The notes: generated by a model not told the origin, from the letters alone. A stretch of DNA of 64,000 nucleotides from JAUILA01 sp050289805 (GCA_050289805.1 JBNKGL010000010.1:1-64000), one strand, 5' to 3'. Positions 8,005-17,478 are shown, counted from the stretch's first letter. A program made the numbers and translations.

Positions 8005-10398
8005 CTATTCTGAAATTTTCATATCCAGTACTCCTTTTTCCTTCAAGGCCTTAAAGATCTTGTAAGGGGTTATCGGAATATCAAGATGTGTAATTCCATA
8101 CGGTTTGAGTGCATCCACAATCGCGTTTGCAATTGCCGGAGGCGCTCCTACTGTGGGTGATTCACCAATTCCTTTCGCACCAATCGGGTGGTGAGGCGAA
8201 GGTGTCACCGTATGTCCTGTTTCCCAACTTGGTGATTCCACCGCGGTCGGTACCAGGTAATCCATCAGTGTACCATTCAGAATGTTACCGTCTTCATCAT
8301 AGATCAGCTCTTCGTACATGGCAGGTGCCAGCCCCTGGGTTAATCCACCATGAACCTGACCCTGGGCTACCATCGGATTAATGATGTTTCCGGCATCATC
8401 GATGGCAACGAATCGCCTCACCTTGATCTCAAATGTTTCCGGATCAATATCCACGACACAGATATACGCACCGGATGGGAAGGTAAGGTTTGGAGGATCA
8501 TAATAGTGAGTCGCCTCAAATCCTGCTTCCATACCCTGCGGGTGATTCGTGTAGGCAGCAAAAACGATTTCCTGGATGGTCTTTGATTTTTCAGGTACAT
8601 CTTTCATACCCTTCACATAGAACTTGCCGGTTTCCCATTCCAGATCATCTTCACTTACCTCAAGCAGGTATGCCGCGATTTTCCTTGCCTTATCGCGAAG
8701 CTTTCGTGCCGCCATGGCAGCAGCAGCACCCGCTGTAGGAGTACTCCGGCTTGCATATGTACCCAGTCCATAAGGGGCCGTATCCGTATCACCTTCTTCC
8801 ACCTGGATATTGCTTGCGGGAATTCCCAATTCCTCGGCAATGATTTGGGCGTACGTAGTTTCGTGACCCTGTCCCTGTGACTTGGTTCCGAAACGCGCGA
8901 TGGCCTTACCAGTAGGGTGCACACGGATTTCGGCACTGTCAAACATTTTGATACCAAGGATGTCAAAGTCCTTTGACGGACCGGCACCTACGATTTCGGT
9001 AAAGGTTGACAACCCGATACCCATTAGTTCACCTTTTTTACGCTTCTCAGCCTGCTCCTTTCGAAGCTCTTCATAATTAACGGCTTTCAGCGCCTTTTCA
9101 AGTCCCTGAACGTAATCGCCGCTATCATATTCCCATCCGGTAGGTGATTTATAGGGGAACTGATCCTTCTGAATAAAGTTCTGGAATCGAACCTCTGCGG
9201 GATCCTTTCCGATCTCAAGTGCAAAGCGGTCTGTAATTCGCTCGATAGCGTGCACCGCCTCCGTAACACGGAATGAGCAACGATAGGCTACTCCCCCCGG
9301 GGGTTTGTTGGTGTAGACGGCATCTGCTTCCATGAAGGCATGCGGATAATCATAGGAACCTGTACCGATCGAGAACATTCCCGTAGGGAATTTCGACGGG
9401 TTGGCCGAAGCGTCGGTATAGCCATGATCAGCCAATACTTTCATACGTGTGGCCAGGATCTTGCCGTCTTTAGTTCCAGCCATCTCAGCTGTGATATGAT
9501 AATCTCTGGCAAATGAATCGGCTTGAAGATTCTCACTCCTGTCTTCGATCCATTTCACCGGTTTGCCGATCAGGAAAGATGCGGCAATGGCAATGACGTA
9601 TCCGGGATAAACGGGCACTTTACCACCAAAACCACCACCGATATCGGGTGAGATAACCCTGATCTTTTCTTCCGTGAGACCCACATGACCTGCTACCAGC
9701 GCAATTACTGTACGGATCGCATGTGGTGCCTGGGTGGTCATGTACATAGTGAGGTGGTTGTTGATCTTATCATAGTCGGCCACACATCCGCATGTCTCGA
9801 TTGACGAAACATGAATTCGAGGAATGTGCATTTGTTCCTTCACCACTACTTCAGCCTCATTGAAGATCTTTTCGGTTTCTTCTTTCTGTCCGACTTCCCA
9901 ATGCCAGATATGATTATCCTTTTTTCCTTCTTTATCAGTCCTCAAAACCGGCGCGTCAGGCTCAAGAGCCTTGTAAGGGTCTACCACAGCTTTCATGGGT
10001 TCATATTCTACCCTCACAGCTTCCCTTCCGTCACGTGCGCCGTATTTGGTAGTCGCAATTACCGCCGCTACCTCCTGGGCCTGGTACATGACGGTGTCTG
10101 TGGGTAGCACCATCTGGGTATCCGACATGAGTGTTGGCATCCAGTGCAGGTTGTATTGCTCCAGGTCTTTGCCCGTAACAACGGCGAGCACCCCGGGAAC
10201 CTTCATGGCTTCCGTTGTATCTATATTCTTGATCTTAGCGTAGGCATACGGACTTCGTACAATATCCATGTACAGCGTGCCGGGTAATTTCACATCATCA
10301 ACATAATGTCCTTTACCATGCACGAACCTGTCGTCTTCCTTTCGCTTCATCGAGTGGCCCATGCCACTGATTTCCTTCGATGTTTTACATTGTATCAT
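8005..10398 (-). CDS. coxL: Form I aerobic carbon monoxide dehydrogenase, large (molybdenum) subunit
   Basis: The 797-residue protein is a xanthine-dehydrogenase-family Mo subunit. The active-site loop reads AYRCSFR (residues 371-377, bases 9268-9288). This is the form I CoxL signature whose Cys (Cys374) holds copper in the Mo-S-Cu centre; form II relatives have AYRGAGR. The C-terminal GAKGIGESP carries the conserved catalytic Glu (Glu746), and GGGFGGK is also present. It oxidises CO with water to CO2, 2 electrons and 2 protons in a complex with CoxM and CoxS. There is no signal peptide, consistent with a cytoplasmic, membrane-associated enzyme. It begins 21 bases after coxS. Length is close to the ~809 residues of Oligotropha CoxL. 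Confidence 0.95.
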   Translation of the reverse strand: MIQCKTSKEISGMGHSMKRKEDDRFVHGKGHYVDDVKLPGTLYMDIVRSPYAYAKIKNIDTTEAMKVPGVLAVVTGKDLEQYNLHWMPTLMSDTQMVLPTDTVMYQAQEVAAVIATTKYGARDGREAVRVEYEPMKAVVDPYKALEPDAPVLRTDKEGKKDNHIWHWEVGQKEETEKIFNEAEVVVKEQMHIPRIHVSSIETCGCVADYDKINNHLTMYMTTQAPHAIRTVIALVAGHVGLTEEKIRVISPDIGGGFGGKVPVYPGYVIAIAASFLIGKPVKWIEDRSENLQADSFARDYHITAEMAGTKDGKILATRMKVLADHGYTDASANPSKFPTGMFSIGTGSYDYPHAFMEADAVYTNKPPGGVAYRCSFRVTEAVHAIERITDRFALEIGKDPAEVRFQNFIQKDQFPYKSPTGWEYDSGDYVQGLEKALKAVNYEELRKEQAEKRKKGELMGIGLSTFTEIVGAGPSKDFDILGIKMFDSAEIRVHPTGKAIARFGTKSQGQGHETTYAQIIAEELGIPASNIQVEEGDTDTAPYGLGTYASRSTPTAGAAAAMAARKLRDKARKIAAYLLEVSEDDLEWETGKFYVKGMKDVPEKSKTIQEIVFAAYTNHPQGMEAGFEATHYYDPPNLTFPSGAYICVVDIDPETFEIKVRRFVAIDDAGNIINPMVAQGQVHGGLTQGLAPAMYEELIYDEDGNILNGTLMDYLVPTAVESPSWETGHTVTPSPHHPIGAKGIGESPTVGAPPAIANAIVDALKPYGITHLDIPITPYKIFKALKEKGVLDMKISE

Positions 10399-10419
10399 CT
10401 ATGCGTTGGTTTGAGTTCG

Positions 10420-10926
10420 TTAATCAATAAATTCAGGCTCTGTAGAAGGCAATTCCTCTCCTCTGATCTTCGCTCCCGCATAAATGATTGCCTTAACAAT
10501 ATTATTATAACCGGTACATCTGCACAGGTTTCCGGAGATACCCCAGCGAATCTCTTCTTCGGTAGGATTTGGATTCTTCTCCAGGAGTTCCTTTGCCCGA
10601 AGCATCATTCCGGGAGTACAGAACCCGCAATGCAGTCCGTGGTTTTCCTTAAATCCTTCCTGTAAAGGATGTGGACCATCTGCAGTGGCAAGTCCTTCGA
10701 CTGTTGTGATTTCCTTACCCACCGCCTGTATTGCCAGGATGGTACATGATTTCGCCGATTTCCCGTCAATCAGGATCGTACATGCTCCGCAGCTTGAAGT
10801 ATCGCAGCCGATGTGGGTACCCGTTAGATTGGCGTTTTCACGAATAAAATGGACAAGCAGTGTTCTGGGCTCAACTTCGGAGGTATATTCCGTTCCGTTG
10901 ATATTTAAAGTGATTTCTTTCTTCAT
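10420..10926 (-). CDS. coxS: Carbon monoxide dehydrogenase small subunit, two [2Fe-2S] clusters
   Basis: The 168-residue protein is the expected length for CoxS. The N-terminal ferredoxin-like domain has the motif GCDTSSCGACT plus a downstream Cys (SAKSC). The C-terminal helical domain has CGFCTPGMML and LCRCTGYNNIV for the second [2Fe-2S] cluster. It relays electrons from the Mo-Cu site in CoxL to FAD in CoxM. It lies 11 bases after coxM and 21 before coxL, the classical coxMSL order. All expected cluster ligands are present. Confidence 0.95.
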   Translation of the reverse strand: MKKEITLNINGTEYTSEVEPRTLLVHFIRENANLTGTHIGCDTSSCGACTILIDGKSAKSCTILAIQAVGKEITTVEGLATADGPHPLQEGFKENHGLHCGFCTPGMMLRAKELLEKNPNPTEEEIRWGISGNLCRCTGYNNIVKAIIYAGAKIRGEELPSTEPEFID

Positions 10927-10937
10927 GGTAACTTAGT

Positions 10938-11807
10938 TTAGCTCTGCGCCCTTTCCAGCGCTTTGGTTATCATTCGTTTCGTTAAGACTTTAATGATCCT
11001 GCGTTTGTAATCAATATCACCGCGAAGGTCTGTCGATGGATTACAATCTTCGGATGCATACTGCGCAGCCTTTTCTATGGCGTCAGCATCAACCTTGGTT
11101 CCCACTAGTGCGTCTTCAGAGCGTTTGGCCCGAAGTGGAGTGGGATTCACATTGGTAAGCCCGATTCCGGCACTGGTACAAACACCGTTATCGTCCAGTA
11201 CGATCTGTACTGCCACGCCGCCGGTTGCGTAATCCCCTACTTTTCGCTCATTCTTGTGATAGGCATTTCCATATTTGCCTTCCGGGATAGGTATTCTGAT
11301 TTCAGTAAGAATTTCTCCATCCTGAATTGCTGTCGCATAAAAGCCATAAAAGAAATCATCAATTCCCACGGTCCTTTTCCCCTCTAATCCGGTGATTTCT
11401 ACTTCAGCATTTAAGGCAATCATCAATGCAGGATGATCATTCGCCGCATCACCATGCGCAATGTTTCCGCCAACGGTTCCGAAATTTCGAACCTGAGGGT
11501 CGGCAATTAACTTGGTGGCGTCTTTGAAAATCTGAAACTTGTCGATTACATGGTGCGATTCTTCCAGTTCCACTTCACGTGTCATGGCACCAATCTTCAA
11601 AAAGTCATCTTCAATGCGTACATATGATAGACCCGGGATATTATTCAGGTCTACCAGGTGCTCCGGTTCTGCAAACCGCAGCTTCATCATGGGGATCAGG
11701 CTGTGCCCGCCCGCCAGGATTTTCGCTTCATCACCTATTTCGTTGAGAAGCTTCAGCGCTTCCTCGAGAGTCGAGGGCGCCGAATAATCAAAGGATGCTG
11801 GGATCAT
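10938..11807 (-). CDS. coxM: Carbon monoxide dehydrogenase medium (FAD) subunit
   Basis: The 289-residue protein belongs to the FAD-binding CoxM/CutM family. The two pyrophosphate-contact motifs are present: AGGHSLIPMMKLR near residue 32 and TVGGNIAHGDAANDHP near residue 110. A C-terminal CO_deh_flav_C-type domain follows (KVGDYATGGVAVQI). It accepts electrons from CoxS and passes them to the respiratory chain. It is the first gene of the coxMSLGDEF operon; an AT-rich 148-base spacer upstream (11808-11955) should hold the promoter, but I could not identify a convincing Bacteroidota -7/-33 pair. Confidence 0.93.
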   Translation of the reverse strand: MIPASFDYSAPSTLEEALKLLNEIGDEAKILAGGHSLIPMMKLRFAEPEHLVDLNNIPGLSYVRIEDDFLKIGAMTREVELEESHHVIDKFQIFKDATKLIADPQVRNFGTVGGNIAHGDAANDHPALMIALNAEVEITGLEGKRTVGIDDFFYGFYATAIQDGEILTEIRIPIPEGKYGNAYHKNERKVGDYATGGVAVQIVLDDNGVCTSAGIGLTNVNPTPLRAKRSEDALVGTKVDADAIEKAAQYASEDCNPSTDLRGDIDYKRRIIKVLTKRMITKALERAQS

Positions 11808-11955
11808 AGTTTAATTGTGGTTAAAATTTCACAATGTGTCTTATGTCAATACTACACATTAATATAAGTTTAAACTTGCAATTCAATAAATTGTTTTGAA
11901 TTTTTCAATAAAATGTGATTTTCCAATTGCAAATTTTCAATCAGACAGAATTTAC

Positions 11956-13041
11956 TCATTTTATTCCAATTTTTACAGTATTCACCTTAGTAAGATTCGC
12001 TGAAATAAGCCTCCATTCAGGATCATCCGAATCATTGAAATAAACATTCCCGTTGGTCGTCCCGAAAAGCATCTGATCAGCGCTCTTTACGAAGGCCTGA
12101 CGAAGTACAATATCAAAAACGGGTGACTCTGGCAGGCCGCGGCTCACATCTTTCCAGCTCTTTCCAGAATCAGTGGTTGCCATTATTTTCAGCTTGAGAT
12201 CAGGAGCTACACGCTGCTCATCACTTTCCACGGGAATGACCCATGCCTTTGCCGGATCCTCATCATCAATGGCCATCGCAAAACCATAATAAGGCATCCC
12301 ATCCTTACCGGATACATCTGACCAGGTGGCACCTGAGTCTTTTGATACATAAATTCCACAGTGATTCTGCTGCCACAGCACATTCAACTGCTTAGGATGC
12401 TGCAAAACAAGATGCGGATCATGGCCGATCTCTACATGCGGATTCGGCAGGTATGCCGCCACCAGTCCCTGGTTACGCGCGTTCCAGGTCTCGCCTCCGT
12501 CCAGGGTCTCAAAGACACCGGCACAGCTTATTGCCACATATACATGATTGCTGTCGGAAGGATCAGAAATGATGGAATGAATAAACGGGTAATCGCTCCC
12601 GGCGCCAAACCATTGTCCAGGCTTTTGCCGGCTGTGATGATCCCACAACCCTGAAACCAGGCGAAATGTGTTTCCGTTGTCATCACTTCGGAACAACCCG
12701 CCGGGATCTGTTCCCAGCCATAATAGTCCGGGCTGATCCGTGTTTCCGTTCGCCATGCACCACATCTGGCGAACCCTGGCCCTGCTTCCGTCCGGCATTG
12801 TAGCATTATCGAATACAGGGGTTCCGGTTTCTTTCCAGGTATTCCCATAATCATCCGAATAGTGAAGTTTCTGACCCCAGTGCTTGTGGGAAATACCTGC
12901 CCACCAACGATGAGTCCTGGTGTCAATGTGCAGCATGGATACAGAGAATCCCTTGAAGTGAATGCTCTCAAGGGATGGATGGGGTGGATCAAGGTTATAT
13001 ACCACCAGGCCTTTTGCGGTTCCTATAAGTGCATATTTCAT
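11956..13041 (-). CDS. Cytosolic Asp-box (BNR-like) beta-propeller protein
   Basis: The 361-residue protein has at least five Asp-box motifs of the S/T-x-D-x-G-x-T/S-W/F type: SDDYGNTW, SDDNGNTF, TLDGGETW, SKDSGATW and TTDSGKSW. This is the pattern of sialidase/BNR propellers. There is no signal peptide, unusual for such propellers, so it is predicted cytosolic. Its start overlaps the stop of the upstream MoaD/ThiS-like gene in an ATGA arrangement, implying coupled translation. I do not know its function; it lacks obvious sialidase arginine-triad context, and a scaffold or partner role for the ubiquitin-like protein is an inference from gene order. Confidence 0.75.
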   Translation of the reverse strand: MKYALIGTAKGLVVYNLDPPHPSLESIHFKGFSVSMLHIDTRTHRWWAGISHKHWGQKLHYSDDYGNTWKETGTPVFDNATMPDGSRARVRQMWCMANGNTDQPGLLWLGTDPGGLFRSDDNGNTFRLVSGLWDHHSRQKPGQWFGAGSDYPFIHSIISDPSDSNHVYVAISCAGVFETLDGGETWNARNQGLVAAYLPNPHVEIGHDPHLVLQHPKQLNVLWQQNHCGIYVSKDSGATWSDVSGKDGMPYYGFAMAIDDEDPAKAWVIPVESDEQRVAPDLKLKIMATTDSGKSWKDVSRGLPESPVFDIVLRQAFVKSADQMLFGTTNGNVYFNDSDDPEWRLISANLTKVNTVKIGIK

Positions 13042-13310
13042 CCGCCGGACAGCGCTTGAAAAATAAGTACTTCATTTGACGGAGCAACCTGATCGGTCAA
13101 TTTGTTCCGATCTCGAATCAGGTCTTCATCGATAAATATATTCACATGTTTCCGCAGGCTTCCGTCTTCCTCGAGAAGATATCCCCGGATTCCAGGGAAG
13201 AGTTCCTCTGCTTTCGTTATTACTTCGCCAACATTTTGCGCGTCAACCTGAAGGTCCTTCAGGTCTGGAAAAAAACGATTCAGTGCTGAAGTGAATTTTA
13301 CCGTTGCCAT
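13038..13310 (-). CDS. MoaD/ThiS-family ubiquitin-like sulfur carrier
   Basis: The 90-residue protein ends in the diagnostic ALSGG tail. The C-terminal di-glycine is adenylated and thiocarboxylated in MoaD and ThiS. The segment VNIFIDEDLIRDRNKLTDQV matches the ubiquitin-fold strand and loop of MoaD-like proteins. It could serve molybdopterin synthesis, since moeA, two xdhC genes and a Mo enzyme are nearby, but no moaE is in the window. Its tight pairing with an Asp-box propeller gene (4-base overlap) and a Cys-rich membrane protein gene (13-base overlap) suggests a separate pathway. Confidence 0.85.
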   Translation of the reverse strand: MATVKFTSALNRFFPDLKDLQVDAQNVGEVITKAEELFPGIRGYLLEEDGSLRKHVNIFIDEDLIRDRNKLTDQVAPSNEVLIFQALSGG

Positions 13311-13753
13311 GCAATACCTGCTTTATGAATTAAATTTTTAAGTGCCGATATAAAGGATGAGAAGCTTCCATTGATCCAGATCGCCAGTATGAACAGGATT
13401 GTTCCGGCATTGTAGTACAGGGATGGAATCACCAACTGATGTGTAAGAACGATCATGGCAAATCCTGCAAGAGCGATCGAGGCGGCCAGCCAGGTTTGTC
13501 TGCCCTTGTAATTAAAGAAGAGCATCACGAGGATTGACAATCCCAGCAGCAATGGGATATAGGATATCCAGTTGTTTTGCGCATAGTACATATCCGCGCC
13601 GCCACACATCGTGACCGCGCTGGTATAGGCCATAATACAAATAGGACACTTCGGAATAATGATGATCAATAGGGTGCTCAACACTGACGACCTGGAGCTG
13701 GAAAGGATTTTCCAGTTACGGGTCTTTTTACAGGATGTGCATTTCTGATCCAT
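13298..13753 (-). CDS. Cys-rich four-helix membrane protein of unknown function
   Basis: The 151-residue protein has about four hydrophobic segments. It starts with a zinc-ribbon-like or thiol pair CTSCKK, and its first membrane helix carries IIPKCPICIMAYTSAVTMCGG, placing a CPxC pair and another Cys in or near the membrane. This recalls MerC-like thiol/metal membrane proteins, but I cannot assign a family. It overlaps the MoaD/ThiS-like gene by 13 bases and heads a three-gene unit with it and the propeller gene. A role in metal or sulfur transfer is speculative. Confidence 0.65.
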   Translation of the reverse strand: MDQKCTSCKKTRNWKILSSSRSSVLSTLLIIIIPKCPICIMAYTSAVTMCGGADMYYAQNNWISYIPLLLGLSILVMLFFNYKGRQTWLAASIALAGFAMIVLTHQLVIPSLYYNAGTILFILAIWINGSFSSFISALKNLIHKAGIAWQR

Positions 13754-13811
13754 CGAATATTTTTAAAAACGCTACTATAACAAAAGAAATTATAGATTAG
13801 TTTTGAATAAT

Positions 13812-14828
13812 ATGAGGGAATATATTGAAAAATTAAAAGAATGGGCAACCGCTCATAAAAATGTAGCGATGGCACGGGTGGTCCAGACATGGGGTTCTTC
13901 CCCGAGACCTGCCGGCTCACTGATGTTTATTGACTCGAACGGTAATATGACCGGTTCAGTTAGTGGCGGTTGTGTTGAAGGCGCTGTAGTTAAGAAAGCA
14001 CTGGAGGTGATTCCGGCGAAAAGTGATGTGCCTTTAAAGTACGGCGTATCCGACGAGGATGCATGGTCTGTAGGATTATCCTGCGGGGGCAGTATCCAGG
14101 TGTATCTTCAGACCGTCAATTTTTCAGAAGGTATATGGACCGCACTTCTGCACAGTGTGGAAACCAATAAATCGGCTATCCTCATCACTTCCCTGGAGGA
14201 AGGACTTTCTTCCAATACCCTGATCCTGGAGGACGGACAGGTACAGGGTGATTCCATTCCCGACGAAATTCTGAATGAAGCCAAAGATGCGTATTCAAAA
14301 CGCATACATAAAACGGTGGCTCATAGTGATACTACCTATTTCATCCAGCTATTTCCGCGCAAGAGTCTTTTACTGATCATTGGAGCAGCCCATATTACGG
14401 TTGACCTGATTACACTGGGTAACATGTACGACTTCGATACGGTCGTGATCGATCCCCGCGGGTTCTTTGCCGAACATACGACCTTTAATGATGCCCCTGG
14501 CCGGCTGATCAAAGCATACCCATCGGAAGTATTAAATCAATTTCCCCTGGATGCCTATACGTTTGCAGCGATTTTATCGCACGATCCGAAGATCGATGAT
14601 GATGCCCTGCAGGTATTGCTGCCATCGGAGACAGCCTATATCGGGGCGTTGGGAAGCAGGAAGACGCATGAAAAACGAATTCGCCGTTTGAAAGAAAAGG
14701 GCATTACTGACGAACTGATTGAAAGGATCCATGCGCCGATAGGTCTGCCCATTCATGCCAAATCGGCACGCGAGATCGCACTTTCGGTTATGGGGCAGAT
14801 CATAGCTGAGAAGAACCGGTTTCTGTAA
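13812..14828 (+). CDS. XdhC/CoxI-family molybdenum cofactor maturation protein
   Basis: The open frame can start at TTG 13803, but ATG 13812 (MREYIEKLKEW) is the more likely start, giving 338 residues. The N-terminal XdhC_CoxI domain has SVSGGCVEGAVV and LSCGGSIQVY; the C-terminal XdhC_C Rossmann domain has LLLIIGAAHITVDL and YIGALGSRKTHEKR. It probably binds molybdenum cofactor, protects it during sulfuration and inserts it in a Mo hydroxylase such as the nearby CODH. Unlike the coxF product it has no YHS tail. It is divergent from the MoaD unit and convergent with moeA, whose stop directly abuts. Confidence 0.87.
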   Translation: MREYIEKLKEWATAHKNVAMARVVQTWGSSPRPAGSLMFIDSNGNMTGSVSGGCVEGAVVKKALEVIPAKSDVPLKYGVSDEDAWSVGLSCGGSIQVYLQTVNFSEGIWTALLHSVETNKSAILITSLEEGLSSNTLILEDGQVQGDSIPDEILNEAKDAYSKRIHKTVAHSDTTYFIQLFPRKSLLLIIGAAHITVDLITLGNMYDFDTVVIDPRGFFAEHTTFNDAPGRLIKAYPSEVLNQFPLDAYTFAAILSHDPKIDDDALQVLLPSETAYIGALGSRKTHEKRIRRLKEKGITDELIERIHAPIGLPIHAKSAREIALSVMGQIIAEKNRFL

Positions 14829-16037
14829 CTATGATTCCCGGTAGAATATGATTGGGTAAACTTCTCCGGTGCTGAATAAATCTTTGCCTGCCGGGAGAAC
14901 GATGAATGCCTCTGCATCCACGAGGTTGGCCAGGTCTCCCGAGCCGTTTCCCTTTACCGGTGTTGCGAGAATCTCCCCCTTGTCGGAATAGGAAATTTGA
15001 ACTTCCAGGAAATAGGTCAGGTCAGGCTTGAAACTGACATCACTTGTAAGCCTTGCAAATGGCCGGGGCTTATTTCGTTGCTGAAGGCTTTGCTCCAGCC
15101 ACGGCTTGAAATACTGTTGCATGCACATAAACGACGAAACCGGGTTTCCGGGAAATGCAAAAACCGTTGCTTTTTCATGAACGCCGAACCAGAACGGTTT
15201 ACCGGGTCGTTGCTTAATCTTGTGAAAGAGCTTTTGAACACCTGCGGCTTCAAGGGCAGACGGCAGAAAATCAAACTTGCCTTTTGACACCCCGCCGCTG
15301 ATGAGTATCAGCTCATAGGAATTCAGATATTGTTCAAGTGCCTGTGCAATTTCATCTTCATCATCATTGAGATGTGCTGTTTCTACCGGTATACCAAAAT
15401 AGGTCAGTGCCGTCTTTAGCCTGTATACATTGCTGCGCCTGATCTGGTGCGGCTCAGGCTTTTCATGTATATCGACCAGCTCATCACCGGTTGAAATAAT
15501 GATCGTTCTGGGAAATTTGCTGACGAGAATTTCAGATTTACCCACGGTGGCGCATACACCCACTTCCGACGAGGATATCTTCACACCAGGAGAAATAATA
15601 GTGGATCCGGCAAGCCTGTCCTCCCCTTTCTTATGAATATTCTGGCCTGCTTCAACTGCGGAAACTTCTATCGATGCCTGGTTATCTTTGATGGACAGAT
15701 CCTCATAGCGGATCACAGCCGTAGCATTTTTCGGCATGACTGCCCCGGTCATAACCTCAAGGCAGGCGGTTTCATCCTGCAGGCTTTTCTGAACATCACC
15801 TGCTGCCGCAACGCCTTCTATCCGAAATGTGCGGCACCCTTTTTCAAACTCAGCGTGAGAGATGGCAATACCATCCATGGTTACCCGATCATAGGGAGGG
15901 AAATCCCGATCAGCCACAATTGGCTCACGAAGAATGCGGCCAATGGAATTTTCAAGCGATACGGATTCAGTTCCAAAATCCCGGGCATGTTCCAGCACAT
16001 GAGCCAGGGCTTCTTCAACAGTAATCAGGTTTTCCAT
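14829..16037 (-). CDS. moeA: Molybdopterin molybdotransferase
   Basis: The 402-residue protein matches MoeA in length and domain order: an N-terminal region (DFPPYDRVTMDGIAI, the conserved PxxxxSxMDG-like segment), VMTGAVMPKNATAVIRYED, a central MoCF-binding domain with IISTGDEL and LILISGGVSKGKFDF, FAFPGNPVSSFMCMQQYF, and a C-terminal beta-barrel domain. It inserts molybdate into adenylylated molybdopterin to give active Mo cofactor. Its location beside the CODH operon and two xdhC genes fits cofactor supply. It is convergent with the xdhC gene with no gap. Confidence 0.93.
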   Translation of the reverse strand: MENLITVEEALAHVLEHARDFGTESVSLENSIGRILREPIVADRDFPPYDRVTMDGIAISHAEFEKGCRTFRIEGVAAAGDVQKSLQDETACLEVMTGAVMPKNATAVIRYEDLSIKDNQASIEVSAVEAGQNIHKKGEDRLAGSTIISPGVKISSSEVGVCATVGKSEILVSKFPRTIIISTGDELVDIHEKPEPHQIRRSNVYRLKTALTYFGIPVETAHLNDDEDEIAQALEQYLNSYELILISGGVSKGKFDFLPSALEAAGVQKLFHKIKQRPGKPFWFGVHEKATVFAFPGNPVSSFMCMQQYFKPWLEQSLQQRNKPRPFARLTSDVSFKPDLTYFLEVQISYSDKGEILATPVKGNGSGDLANLVDAEAFIVLPAGKDLFSTGEVYPIIFYRES

Positions 16038-16106
16038 GGATAACTTTTTTGTGAAGATACGGAATGATGATATGTTCGGCTAAGTATCTGCAGTTAACAT
16101 CATATT

Positions 16107-17372
16107 TCAACGGGATGCGCCGGCTTTCCTGAGGTTCGTCAATCCATAGAGTCCTACCATCACCAGGCATATGAGTGGAATAATAAAGGATATCTGAATG
16201 GATGACAATTCATCGGAAAGATATCCTTGTACGGCCGGCAGCAGCGCTCCACCGAGCATTGCCATGATCAATCCTGATCCGGCAATTTTCTGATCATTGC
16301 CAACACCCAAAAGCGCCAGTCCGAATATGGTTGGAAACATGAGTGATAAGCTCGCAGAAATTGCCACGAGCGCAATCACGCCTGTTAATCCGCCTCCGAC
16401 AATGGAAATCAGCAGAAAAAGTGCTCCGCCAAAAGCCGCAGCAGCGAGCAGTGAACCCGCAGAAAACCGCTTTAACAAACCTGTAAATACAAACCGGGAT
16501 ACGGTGAACAGTAATAATGCCGCCAGGTAGAATGAAGAGGCATCGGATTCGTCGATGCTCAGCTCCTGCATGGCATACCGGATTGTAAAGGACCATATCC
16601 CTATTTGTGCTCCCATATAAAAAAACTGTGCTATTACCCCATTGCGGTAATTCCTTTTACCAAACAGTCTTTTCAATGTGGCGACTACGTTAATGTTCCC
16701 GTCAGATTCCGATGCTTTGGGCATGTTGGTAAAGTAGATCAGCAGCCATAAAAGAAATAATACCCCCGCAACGCCCACATATGGTCCCATAACGGCCGCA
16801 AGTTCTTCCTGCTGAATGCTGATGAGCTCCTCCGGATTCAGACCCGAACGCATCCCTGAATCTGCGACATTCAACTTATCCAGAATGAAAAATTTACTCA
16901 GCAGAACACCCGTAATCGAACCGATGGGGTTAAATGACTGGGCCAGATTGAGGCGTTGTATGCTGGTGGCCTCATCACCCATGGCAAGGATATACGGATT
17001 TGCCGTGGTTTCAAGAAACGAAAGCCCTCCTGCCAACACAAACAGTGCTACAAGAAAATGGCCGTATACCATGGTCTGACTTGCCGGGTAGAACAATAAT
17101 GACCCCAGGATAAAGAGGCCAAGACCAACCAGGATGCCTGTCTTGTAACTGAACTTGCGGATAAGAATGGCGGCTGGCAGTGCAAGGCAAAAATAAGATC
17201 CGTAAAAAGCCAGCTGGATCCATGAGGTCTGAAAATCGGTCATACTCATGATCCGCTTGAATGCCGACAGCAGGGTGTCTGTCATATTATTGGCTACACC
17301 CCAGGCGAAGAACATTGATGTTACAAGAATAAAAGGAATGAGGTAAGCGCGGGAAACAGGTCTGTTGGTCAT
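16107..17372 (-). CDS. FucP-type sugar:proton symporter (MFS)
   Basis: The 421-residue protein has about 12 membrane segments. Its N-terminus LIPFILVTSMFFAWGVANNMTD is the characteristic FucP/glucose-galactose transporter opening, and LSFLETTANPYILAMGD matches the family motif around helix 4. It should import a hexose or deoxyhexose with protons across the inner membrane. The sugar cannot be told from sequence. No catabolic genes are adjacent; it stands alone between moeA and the thioredoxin-reductase-like gene. Confidence 0.88.
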   Translation of the reverse strand: MTNRPVSRAYLIPFILVTSMFFAWGVANNMTDTLLSAFKRIMSMTDFQTSWIQLAFYGSYFCLALPAAILIRKFSYKTGILVGLGLFILGSLLFYPASQTMVYGHFLVALFVLAGGLSFLETTANPYILAMGDEATSIQRLNLAQSFNPIGSITGVLLSKFFILDKLNVADSGMRSGLNPEELISIQQEELAAVMGPYVGVAGVLFLLWLLIYFTNMPKASESDGNINVVATLKRLFGKRNYRNGVIAQFFYMGAQIGIWSFTIRYAMQELSIDESDASSFYLAALLLFTVSRFVFTGLLKRFSAGSLLAAAAFGGALFLLISIVGGGLTGVIALVAISASLSLMFPTIFGLALLGVGNDQKIAGSGLIMAMLGGALLPAVQGYLSDELSSIQISFIIPLICLVMVGLYGLTNLRKAGASR

Positions 17373-17478
17373 TGGAATTATTGCTTATGAAATCCTTTAA
17401 AGATATATAATTAAAAATACCTTAACTAAATATCAAGGTACCTTTGTTTAAGTATTTATTAATCAGAGAATTATACTT

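Noticed and set aside
9268..9288. Form II CoxL or generic aldehyde/xanthine dehydrogenase
   Set aside because: The loop reads AYRCSFR, not AYRGAGR, and coxG-D-E-F are all present.
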